A stretch of 64,000 nucleotides of DNA from Cacajao melanocephalus (lineage: Eukaryota; Chordata; Mammalia; Primates; Pitheciidae), in contig CAUYLG010051111.1 in assembly GCA_963573385.1 (NCBI GenBank), positions 1-64,000 on the forward strand, given 5' to 3'. Position numbers and translations under genes: made by a program. A model generated the notes under the pieces. The model was not told the DNA's origin. It did no database searches and saw only the letters and a list, made by a program, of their open reading frames with translations. The first letter of the stretch is position 1; every line of letters starts with the position of its first letter. Below are positions 50,771 through 64,000 of this stretch, piece after piece.

Positions 50771-53009
50771 ACAGGCTAAATGAACTTACTTCCAAGACCC
50801 TCCAATGACTGTGTAAGATCAAGTTCATAATTTCATTATTTAAATAGATTCAGATACAATTGAAGCTCTTCAAATGCAATTTTTTTATTACCAGTTCATG
50901 TAGATCAATCTGTTGCCTACCACTACATCTGACATGACTTCAACAGACATTTTTTTTTAACTAGAGGAGAAAAGAAGGTACATAGAAGTCGCTTCTAATC
51001 CATAACAATTCTGTAAACCAGATCTACCTGCCATTATTTGATTGCTCTCAAAATGATTATCTGCAGCATGTGGCTCCACCTTGCCATCTGTATCATGTTC
51101 ACATTTTATTTTCCTGCCCATAGACATCCGAGGATATAAAGACCTCTTTTTATTTTATATTGTTCATATCCTTTTCAATCTAGGCTACATTCTACTGAAA
51201 ACTTTGTCCGTTTTTTATGTATCAGCATAATTCAATTCATTGGACAAAAACCATATCTATAAATCTCTTTCACTTAAGCCTTTCACTGTCTATCTTAAGT
51301 CCCATTACGGTGTGGGACTGCTGTAGGACAAAGCCCTTACGATTCTTAGAAATCCTAATTAATAGTATCTCTAAGAACTATCCTTCAAATCCTTGGGAGG
51401 TCTTAGGTCTTTCTGAAACATATATAAGAAAAACATTTGAACTTGTTTTGGGATCTTAACACAGAGTTTTTCTCCCAAACACTGGCTTCATTTTTACCCT
51501 GAAGCCATGTTTTCTTAACAGCATTCTGGATCTGATTTTTGTCTTGAGGTCTTTCTTTGAGATTCCTTTGCTGGCTGGAAAGATGGTTCTGGGTTCCCTG
51601 TGTATTTTCTCTAAATTCTACTTGAAAATGGAATGGTTTGTTCTTTAGTTTATGTTTCTACTCAAAACTTTTATTATAAGAAGCTAGAAGTCAGGTGGTA
51701 CCTTTAACAACATGACTAGAATTTTTCTTACCCATAATAGTGATTCCATTAGGTACATTTCATTTTTTTAATGTTACTACAGATGCAGTGATGCCAAATT
51801 TTGTTGTACTGCATGACCAAAGTCCCCTTTCCTCAAGCTTCCAGCAACATTTTCCTCACTTCCCTTTAAGCCTTTTGGACAGGCTCCTCAAGGACCAGCA
51901 GGCTTCCATGTAATTGGTCCCCAAGCCAGAATGATATAGGTTTTTAAATAAAACTCCCTTAAGATTTTTGTTCTATTCCCGAATTATCTTCCAGTTTTCT
52001 TTTTTTGTATAGCAAATCCCCAAACCCTAATAACAAAAAAACAAGCCATCTTATTTTGCTCGTGGTTCTGTGTCAAGATTTTAAAGAGAGCATGGCAGAG
52101 AGAGCTTGCCTCTGCTTCACAATATTTGTGATCTCAGCTAGAAAAATTGGAATATCTGGGAGTAACTTAAATGGCTGGATTGAAATGATCTGGACCCTTT
52201 TTTGTTCATATATCTTGTACCTGGGCTGGAAGGACCCAATGGCTAGACTGATCTGGAATTGTCGAGCAGAACTGCTATACAAGGTTTTTCCATTTGCTCT
52301 GGGCTTTCTCACAGCATGGGATTTTTGGGGTATTCAGACTTATATGATGACTCTGTTCTTTAAAAGCAAGTGCTTCAGCAAAAGGTAAAACCCACATAGC
52401 ATTTTGTTACCTAATTTGGAAAGTCACATAAAATAACTTGCCATATTCTTGCATATGAAATAGTCACAAGCCTGAGCAGATTCAAAAGAAATACTAGCAT
52501 CCACTTATCAACGGAACAAGTGTCAAAAATTATGGCACTATGTTCTAAAACAACCATAATATGTAAATAATATATATGTAAATAATAAGCAAATAATAGT
52601 GACTTTTTTGTTTTTAATATAGAAATAACTCCATATATACTCATAAGATATATGCTTCATATATTTATTTTTGGAAAACTGATTAGATTTTTATACAAAT
52701 ATCCAACTTAATATAAATATTTCTTTAGTTTAAACTTAGTTTGAATATGCAAGACAGTTTCCAGGAGTGAACTGATAAAAAATGTGAGTATCTGGAGTAA
52801 TGTTATATAGATTAGTAAATTTATCAGAAAACAAATTAACTTTAAAAATCCAAAACAATACCAAACATATTGCCTTTTCTTTTTAATCCAGTTAATGAAA
52901 GTATAGTCTTCTCTTTCTGACTTATTTAACTATTCAAGTTTTCTATATTATATCCACTTTTAGAAAATTAGAAATGTATATAAGAAAATTTGGACAAAAA
53001 TACATTAAG
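50771..53009. other. Gene-poor DNA with possible old LTR pieces
   Basis: 52040-52385 looks related to the 50222-50770 repeat; its 127-codon plus frame (52005-52388) has no family motif and overlaps that repeat, so I do not call it a gene. Confidence 0.4.
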
Positions 53010-53176
53010 TTTTTTCATATTAATCTTTTAATTAAAACATATATATTTTTTTCATATTAATCTTTTAATTAAAACACACACACACATATATATACATATA
53101 TATTATATATACATAATATATACATAATATATATATTATATATATAATATATATATTATATATATATAATATATAT
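53010..53176. repeat. Tandem 37-bp repeat, (CA)n and (TA)n tract
   Basis: ttttttcatattaatctttt with aattaaaaca is repeated at 53010-53039 and 53047-53076, followed by a short (CA)n and about 90 bases of self-complementary TA/TATAA units. Confidence 0.9.
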
Positions 53177-53322
53177 GTATTCAGAAACCCTAAAACTAGA
53201 AACCATATTCAGAATGGCTGAAATGAAAAACACTGATAACACCAAATGCTGATGAGGATGCAGAGAAACTGGATCACGCCATACATTGCTGGTAGGGATG
53301 TAGGGATGTAAACTAATATATA
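53177..53322 (+). mobile_element. L1 ORF2 fragment
   Basis: 'attcagaatggctgaaatga', 'tgctgatgaggatgcagaga', 'tacattgctggtagggatgt' parallel the well-known L1 3' ORF2 stretch. Confidence 0.65.
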
Positions 53323-53331
53323 TATATATAT

Positions 53332-53506
53332 AATTAGTTGGGTGTGATGGCACACATTGGTAGCCCCAGCTACTTGGGAGGCTTAAGTGGGAGGATGGCT
53401 TGAACACAGAAGTTCAAAGTTGCAGTAAGCTATGATCATGCCTCCACATGCTAGCCTAGGCAGTAGAGCAAGACTCTATCTCAACAAGTAAATAAATAAA
53501 CAAGAC
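53332..53506 (+). mobile_element. Truncated Alu, right arm
   Basis: Starts at the mid-element ('attagttgggtgtgatggca') after a (TA)n run and ends 'gactctatctcaacaagtaa'. Old, AluJ-like. Confidence 0.8.
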
Positions 53507-53798
53507 TCTTTTTTATTCTGAAAGCTGGAGGTGAGAAACTAAGTAACTAGGCAAATCATTCGGTAGAAAAAAGGGATTTTGCTAAAGAAGAGGATACTAA
53601 TAAATCCAACAGATTTTCAGATGAGACTCAGATGTACTAAATCACAAGAATCATAGCACTGCATAATAGAAATTTACCAGGTATTGGAAGGACCGAAAGG
53701 CTATCTTTGATAAATTTTGCCAAATAAAAGAAAGTTATTGCAGAATGGAAAACATAAAAAATTACAAAACTGAATATTAAAAATACTAACAAAGAAGA

Positions 53799-53900
53799 CA
53801 GTTTGAGCTCAGGAGTTTGAAGCTGCAATAAGCTATAATGGCACCACTGCAATCCAGCCTGGGTGACAGAGCAAGACATGGTCTCTCAAAACAAACAAAT
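53799..53900 (+). mobile_element. Truncated Alu, right-arm end
   Basis: 'gagctcaggagtttgaagct', 'cactgcaatccagcctgggt', 'gacagagcaagacatggtct' and a CAAA tail. Confidence 0.8.
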
Positions 53901-54119
53901 ATAATACAATAACTGAAACTAAGAAAGTAATATGTAAACAAAGTTGAAGAGAGACTTAGTAAACCGTGAGATGAGACTATATCCTACTAAAGTTACAAAG
54001 GATGCAAAGTGTTAAGTATTAAGCAAACATATAGAAGAGTTTCTAAAAGTTTAGCACACATATAATTGAGGTTAGAGATGGAAAGTATAAAATTGTGTAA
54101 AAGCAATATTTGAAGAGAT

Positions 54120-55275
54120 GATGGCCAAGAATTTTCCAAAAAATGACAAAAGATAACAAATTACAAATTCCAGGAGCACTACATATACCTGAATAAGATA
54201 AATACAAAGATAACCACATCTAGTGGCAGAATATACATTAGCTTAAAACCAAACATAAAAATAAAATTTTATGACAATCAGAAAAAAATACATATTAGTA
54301 TCAAAGGAAAAAAGTCAGCAGAAATAAAGTCAAATCACTGATTTCTCAATAACAAAAGACACTGCAGGGAAACGGAATTACTATATCTTCAAAATGCTGA
54401 AAAACACTTTTAAACTCAAAATCTATACCCACAAAGCTTATTGTAAAAAATGGGTAATAATTTTATAATTTTTATATAGGAAATCTTTTTGTACAAAACA
54501 AAAAGCTCAACAATAAAATCAAAAATATATAAAATATGACCTTAATCAAAATTATAAATTTCTGTTAATCAAAAGCTATCATTAGATAGACAAGCTGTAG
54601 ATCAATATAAAATGTTTGCAATAACTACACCTGACAAAAAACTTTTAGAATACCCTAAAAATACTCCTAAAAGTCAATGATAGAAAAGATAAGCAACACA
54701 ACTAAAAATTGTTAAAAGACTTGAATGGACACTTCATAAAAAAAATATTTTTGGTAGGCCAAAAGCTCATGAAAAATTGCTAAGATTATAGGCATCAGGT
54801 CAATGCAAATTCAAATCACAATGAGATTTTATTTTACACACATTAAAAGGCTAAACAAACAAAAAAACTGATATTGCCAAATGTGGAGAGGATGTGGAGC
54901 AGCTATAGTTGAAGTGTGAATACTACAACACTTTTGGAAAACTGACAGTTTCTGATACGTTAAATATACCCATGACTCAATAATTTATTTCCGGCTATTC
55001 ACCCGATAAAAACATGTGTTCACACAAAGACTTGTTCAAGACTGCCATAGTCATCTTATTTATAATATATATTAAATGGAAACAACTCAAATGTCAATTA
55101 ATAGAAAATAAACTGTGATCTAGTCATTTAATGGAATAATATTAAGTAATTAACAAGGAACAAACAATTCATTTGTGCAACACCGAAGATGCATCCCAAA
55201 AACATATTGATTTCACTTATGTTAAGTTCATAAACAGGTAAAATTAACCTTAATTGATAGAAATAAGAAAATTTG
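54120..55275 (+). mobile_element. Old L1 (L1M) fragment
   Basis: 54380-54430 carries 'atcttcaaaatgctgaaaaa' and 'aaaatctatacccacaaagc'; 54700-55260 carries 'gacttgaatggacacttcat', 'tcaatgcaaattcaaatcac', 'ggagaggatgtggagcagct', 'aatggaataatattaagtaa', the 3' ORF2 part of old L1s. Highly decayed; no frame. Confidence 0.7.
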
Positions 55276-55299
55276 GGTATTCAGGTCTGAAAGAGGATT

Positions 55300-55842
<543 letters not shown>

Positions 55843-55989
55843 GAAACAGCTTGAAGGGATGTCAAGTTGGTTATATAAAGTAGTTTAAACTCAAGGAATT
55901 TTACACTTAAAAAGTAGACATTTTGTTATATGAATATTATATTTTAATAAAAGTATAGTTAAATGTACGGTCTTTAATCATTACAGAAA

Positions 55990-57470
<1,481 letters not shown>

Positions 57471-57474
57471 AGCA

Positions 57475-57960
57475 CAGTGGTTCTTGAACGATGGTTCAAG
57501 AAACCCAGTGTTTCCTGAGGCCCTAACAGGTGGTCTGCAAAGTCAAAACCATTACCAAAATAATACTATGATATTATCTGTCATTTTCACTCTGATTCTG
57601 TCACAAATGTTCAGAATATGGAAGTTTATTAGTACAGGTTCGGTTCTAAGTTCTAACTTATATTTAAGAAATTAGCAGTGTTTCTCTACAGGGTCAAAGC
57701 TTTTCTGCAGTATCAGAGAATAATATCCACAATTATCTGAAAATGATATTAAAACAATCTTTTCCTTCAAATTACATAAGATTAAACTTTCTTTAAAGTA
57801 TTCAACCAAACAAATACAGCACAGATTGAACTAAGGAGCTGATGTACAAATTTCAAATTTCTTCTATTAATACAGATATTAAAGAGATTTGCAAAAGTGT
57901 AAACAATGCCATTCTGCTCACCTTCCTTCTTAGGAAAGTATTGTTATTTTCCATAAAATA
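57475..57960. mobile_element. Possible hAT-type DNA transposon relic
   Basis: Begins 'cacagtggttcttgaacgat' (hAT ends start CAGxGGTTCTC) and includes 'ggtggtctgcaaagtcaaaa' and 'aataatactatgatattatc', which I associate with a mammalian hAT family. The far end is not certain; 'gagaaccagtattct' at 59090-59104 is a candidate for an end of this or another hAT. Confidence 0.45.
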
Positions 57961-58284
57961 TTTATGAAACATTTATGTTAACATATGATGATTTCATTAT
58001 TATATTAATAAACATTTTAAAATAGTTTCTATTTAATTTCTAATACATTAAATATAAATGAATATATATATTATTTAGTAATAACTTGCATCCTACATTT
58101 ATGACATGTATATATTTATATGTGTATATTTTATTGCAATAAAAGTTGGCAAAATATAAAAATATTTAATGTGGAAATTATGATGTTATGTTACAGAAGA
58201 TTTTCTAGCTTTTTCTCATCAAAATAGCATTCATTTTTAGATTATACTTTAAAAAATTTTTATTACCATTTTCAGAAAATTAAT

Positions 58285-58508
58285 AGGGCCTTTACCTCTA
58301 AGATTAGAAACTTGATTTCTCCTTCATTATTCCTCTTTTCTATATTTAATCAGAGGTAGAGATTTAAAAGTATTGCTAAAGTTCTCATGATTTTTAATGA
58401 GGTAATTATTTGGCTATTCTTTAACCATTCTGTTATTTTAATACTAGAGTAATAAACCTTTTTTTTTTCAAATCCAGTTTCAGAATTGTTGGACAAACTG
58501 ATCTCACT
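58285..58508 (+). repeat. Duplicated segment, copy B (no Alu)
   Basis: Direct copy of 55310-55842 without its Alu, roughly 80 percent identical by eye. Either a local duplication or two members of one unnamed old repeat family. Confidence 0.78.
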
Positions 58509-58748
58509 TGAGTTGATTACCAGCAGGGGAGATATTATTTCAATACAATCAAAGACTACCAATGGAACACATGGAAATACCCTGTAACTCTTTTAAATCC
58601 TAGTCCAGAGATGTCAAGAAGAATGAGCTGAAGTCTTGGAGAAAAAGGAAAGATGGATTGTGCATGGAGAACACATATTTATTTCCTACTATAAACTAGG
58701 AACTGTCTATATTTATATTAACATTGTCAATAACATTTTGGAATTGGT

Positions 58749-58776
58749 GGTTTTTTTTTTTTTTTTTTTTTTTTTT
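58749..58776. repeat. Poly-T tract
   Basis: About 28 uninterrupted T, followed by gctgctgcagttaaacagca. Could be the A tail of a minus-strand retro-insertion whose body I cannot identify. Confidence 0.9.
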
Positions 58777-59109
58777 GCTGCTGCAGTTAAACAGCAGAGA
58801 GGCTGTCACAAAGCTATTAATGGTCTAGTCTGAGGGCAAATAAAAATCTGCCTATTGCTAAGACTAGTGGCCTTCCAATTCATCATAAATTCATCATGGT
58901 CACAAGAAGGGTTTTAAAGATGGCAAATTCCTAATGATGACACAGTTATTATTCTGCTGTCACTGATATTACAAGCTTAGAAAAGTAGTAACCAGGTTGA
59001 CTCCACCTGAAAAAAAATTCAATGTCAGTCAACACTGAGGATCCTTGGTGCTCCCCAAATGATCCGTAGACTAAAATATATGAGAACCAGTATTCTAGAA
59101 GATATTTAC

Positions 59110-60767
59110 TTAGCCAAAATCCTGTCTTCTTCCATATAATCACATTTTAGTAAATTTATTCTTCAAATAATCTAATTCTCTCTTGATACATGTGACTTTT
59201 CACTTGAGTCTGCTGATTTGGACAAACTTATGAGGGTCATATAACATTTTTCCTTTTTAGTTTGTAGCAACTTGGTCAGATTAAAGAACTAGAGGTAGAA
59301 AATAAAGATAGAAAGGCTTTTCTTTTTTACTTTTTCTTTTTTTTTTATACTTTCAACTTTTTCTCTCATGATTCAGTATTAACTTTCACTTAACAGCAAT
59401 CTCAAAAGTATGCCTCTTAGTCAGTTCCCTAGGGAAAATGGTAAACCAATAAAAACAGAGACAGTACAATCATTTTTGGCACGAGAGCATAACTTATTTA
59501 AACAGATCAGGAAGCATCAATAAAATATAGTGACGCACACAATAAATGGAAATGTGATATACTGTAGAGTTATAGACTAAAGAGTGTCTCTTCTCCTAAT
59601 ATACATGTCAATCTAGCAAGGCGATGGTCTAAAGCTCTCTGATGTCTATCAGGTCATGGGGTCATCCTGGGAAAACATAGTGCAGATTATGTAGAAATCT
59701 GCAAATAGAACAGTGCAAATAAAGAGAGGGATTTATGTTTTCATGGGTTTCAAGAGATAATGTTTCAATTGGAAAATTACAGTATTTGGGCCTTGTGGGT
59801 AATGTCACAGTTTCCAGATTTAAAGAATACCTTTGTTGAAACAGTCATTTATGAAATCCCCAAATCCTTGATTAAAAAAGAAATAGAAAAGCAAAAAGAA
59901 AGGAAAGAAAACCCCAGATTTTGTACTGCATTTTCAGAACATAAAGTAAAAGAAAAATTAACCATAACTTTGGAGATTAATATCTGTGTGATAGGTTAAG
60001 CTTCAAACCAATTGATTTCTATCAAAAGGACTGTCAATAGTTCATATGTTAAATTTGCTCTCTATTTCAAATGTTTAAATGTGAAAACATTTATTAATCT
60101 TATCTTTGACAAGTAGATGAATTAAATATATAAATTGATAAATAATGTTTGGCAGGCTCCAATTTCATTTCACTATCCGTATCACTATCTACAATTTCCA
60201 ATTACTCCAATTTCCGTATCACTATCCACAAGATAAATTATATGCTATCATTAAAATATCTGTAATCAAAAAACCTAATAAGTATAAAGTTCATTACACT
60301 TATCAGACTGTTTTCTTAAGAAGAAAATCTAAGCCTGAAATATTTTAATTATGCATCTTTCCTGAGGCAATATATTATATACGTGGTTTTTCAGTTCAAA
60401 ATGTAAACCCACATCAAGAAACTCTTACTAACTTCACTTCTGAACAAGGCATTTCTAGGCACTAGGAAAGAAAGAAAAATGGGATACCATACCTGCCAGA
60501 AGAAAACTTACAGTGTCATAGGAAAATAAGGAAGGAAAAATAATTTAAATGTACTGTGGTAATTTAGGTGAGAGAGATTTACACTGAAGAAATGTAGTTA
60601 ATTAAGTTTTTTAAAAATTAGAAAACACTTCCTTGAGGAAGTAATACAACAGCTGAATCTAAATGAATTATACTGACTCATCTAATTAGAAATGAAGTCC
60701 CTTCCAGGGAAAGAAAACGGCATCAACAAAAGCACAGAAGTGTGAAATAGCATAGTGCATGCACTAG
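59110..60767. other. Unique AT-rich DNA
   Basis: No gene recognised. 60160-60233 has a partial tandem repeat (ccaattt-ccgtatcactatc). The 79-codon frame 59760-59999 is lysine rich without motif and is treated as chance. Confidence 0.4.
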
Positions 60768-60815
60768 TATGTGTGTATATATGTGTGTGTGTGAATGTAT
60801 ATGTGAGAGAGAGAC
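60768..60815. repeat. (TG)n/(GA)n microsatellite
   Basis: Interrupted TG and TA units ending in gagagagaga. Confidence 0.9.
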
Positions 60816-61528
60816 AGCCAGTACAAGTATGATGGAAGAGGATGGGAATAACAGATGATGTAGCTGAAACATCAGATCATGATAATCTTAGGTGATTTTT
60901 TTTAATAGATGATACAACCACACTTATATTTTAGACTTACTTATTTGTGTGTATTGTAAAATTTTGAGCGGTACAAACTGACATATGAATCATATAGGAC
61001 TCTGCAGTTACTCAGGGAAAGGTAATAAGAATCTAAGATAAAGCAATATATATACTAATGCAACAAAATGGGACAGTTTTTTTTTAATCATATGCAAGTG
61101 ATGAAAAGTGTAAGACTTGATACTTAATTAGATGTAACTAGTAAAAGCGAGGGGTAGCCTGGTTAGCTCCTCAAGTCCCTATCTTAGGTGTTATATAGAT
61201 GGAGGTATACAAAATGAGATGGAAAATACAGGGAGAATACTAGGACTTGTGATTGAAAGGCGGAGAGAAGAGTAAATAATGATGTGAGTGTGGGTTACAT
61301 GTGAGACATCCAAGTGATATGCACTGGGTAATTTTATATATATATTTTTTAAAGGTCAATATAGAGATAAGGTCAAGAAATAAATATCTGGCATAAAAAT
61401 AAGCATAGGGTTATTAGTTAAAATTTTGAGTATAATTAAGATGGTCTAAGAAAAAAGAAAACTTTTTATTAAAAAGCTAGTATTTGAAAGGGAGTTCTAG
61501 AGTGACTACACTGCAATGGAGAATGGGA

Positions 61529-61547
61529 GTGTGTGTGTGTGTGTGTA
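61529..61547. repeat. (GT)n microsatellite
   Basis: About nine GT units; nearby, gctgaaatatatat occurs twice (61552-61566 and 61581-61594). Confidence 0.9.
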
Positions 61548-62496
61548 TACAGCTGAAATATATATATCTATATTTGGCAGCTGAAATATATATACATATA
61601 TAGCAATCAAGAGAAAGGGTTTCAGAAAACTAAAAATACATAGTTCAGCCATTGATCTTACATCATGGAAGTCTTTGGCTTATAGTCCTTTACCAGAATA
61701 GTGTGAGCGGGCTTGAAAACAGTTAACAGTTGGTTAAAAATCTGGTAAAAGGTGAAGCACTTTGAAGAATGACTACTGGGCCTCTCTCTAAAAAACTTTT
61801 CTAAGAAGGGAGAGAGGCAGAGAGAAAGAGGAGTCCCCTGCAGCTCTCCTGTAGAGAAGAGGAAGAGAAAGTGAGAATTAGAATTACTTAGACTTTAGGA
61901 ATACAAAGAAGTTATTTGGAATAGGATTTAAGAATAGAAAGCAGTTATTTAGAATAGGAGAAACTTTATCAGTAAGGCTGATAAAGAAGAGAACAGATAA
62001 ACAATGAATTAAGCTCCCTGAGAAGAAAGGACATAGAACCAAGAGCTCAAACACAGAAATTGGCCTCCATGGGGAAGGCCCCTCAAATTCTGAGAAGAAA
62101 AAAAATTACAGTAGAGTAACATAGATAAATTGGCCTGTGGGATGGGATTGAATTTGAGTCATGTGTGACTGTGCACCTCAATGTTTTAAAGGAAAACAGG
62201 AGAGGAGATTAAAGAGAATAGATTTGATTTGGGAGCTTAAAGAAACCAATGAAAAGTATGACAAAGTATGACTGTAGGAGAGGAAAGACTTTTCCTTTAT
62301 CCTGTTAGGCTCTACAGCTGGGCAAGAGAAATAAACTGACAAAAGACAAAATAACAGGAGAGAAGTATACACATTTATTTAATGTCTTTACTTGCATATG
62401 AAGGCCTCTATATATAAAAATGAAGATTCCAAAAGTAGATATGCCTTAGAGAGCTTATATACCATTTTAACAAAGAGTGATAAGTTGTGGAGACAA
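61548..62496. other. Purine-rich DNA, possible LTR at 62300-62480
   Basis: 62310-62480 ('ctctacagctgggcaagaga', 'ataaactgacaaaagacaaa', 'ataacaggagagaagtatac') reads like a retroviral LTR-type repeat but I cannot assign it. Nothing coding seen. Confidence 0.4.
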
Positions 62497-62540
62497 GAGA
62501 AGAGAGAGAGAGAGAAATAGAGAGCAAGAGAGAGAGAGAT
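62497..62540. repeat. (GA)n microsatellite
   Basis: agagagagagagagaaatag with a second agagagagagagat run. Confidence 0.93.
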
Positions 62541-62815
62541 TTAGGACAGGAGCAGTAAATTGGGGGAAAGTGACTGGGAAATATATAAGGAAAACTAATT
62601 GAAGATAAGGGTTATTTTAGTAGATTTGTTTGTACAGATTCATCTTGGCACAAACTCCCCAACTCCAGTGATAAAATAAATATTTTCTCCTTGGCACAAT
62701 GACTTTTTTCTCAGAAATTCATGCCCTACTTTTTGGTAGAAAGAGAGAAGTAAGAAACCCTTTCCTGCATCTACTTTTCTCAATTGCCTTCAGCTCAAAA
62801 TAGTCAATATACTGG

Positions 62816-64000
<1,185 letters not shown>

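Noticed and set aside
52005..52388. 127-codon plus frame
   Set aside because: Hydrophobic but without signal, domain or conserved motif that I can see; overlaps an old interspersed repeat with a broken context.

Overview
This is AT-rich, repeat-dense primate nuclear DNA, most likely human. The signature is full-length dimeric Alus (at least eight), an L1PA-like 3' end with an inverted 5' part, MST/MLT-type MaLR LTRs, Tigger and mariner (Hsmar2-like) DNA transposons, and a deep layer of L2 and MIR relics. There is no bacterial-style gene density, no operon and no CRISPR. Apart from very short stretches, the long open frames are chance or repeat-derived.

The main gene content is on the minus strand between about 29.05 kb and 1.16 kb: seven exons of a cadherin-superfamily gene, in the order (5' to 3' on the minus strand) 29048-28881, 20406-20237, 13989-13895, 12220-12098, 9940-9837, 7387-7242, 5449-5267 and 1250-1159 (eight segments counting the last, partial-repeat exon). 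All have AG/GT splice borders, and the reading phase carries from each exon into the next (1-1, 1-1, 1-0, 0-0, 0-2, 2-1, 1-1, 1-0). Together they encode three cadherin repeats and the start of a fourth. The second exon is one base short and runs into a stop nine codons later, so the copy in this sequence reads as a unitary (non-processed) pseudogene or a null allele; the other exons are fully open. No start, signal peptide, membrane segment or 3' end lies in view, so the locus continues off the left edge and probably also further upstream.

Layout. 1-1.16 kb: pyrimidine-rich repeat and intron. 1.16-29.05 kb: cadherin exons in long introns that hold the twin-primed L1, four Alus, two Tigger-type elements each interrupted by an Alu, L2 and MIR relics, three MaLR LTRs (22.5-24.4 kb) and an L1 3' end (28.4 kb). 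29-35 kb: a 123-bp tandem duplication, microsatellites and a GC-rich processed pseudogene (32.24-32.89 kb, minus) with AATAAA and an A tail. 35-40 kb: a Tigger transposase relic, L2 relics, and a complete but dead mariner followed head-to-tail by one or two partial copies split by a (GT)n tract. 40-53 kb: gene-poor unique DNA with one Alu and scattered MIR, L2 and LTR pieces. 53-57.5 kb: L1M fragments with nested Alus. 57.5-64 kb: a duplicated segment, a poly-T tract, purine-rich repeats and a last Alu.

Family assignments for interspersed repeats are from memory of consensus features and have not been run through a masker; subfamily names are therefore tentative and edges are approximate to 10-30 bases unless a target-site duplication is given.
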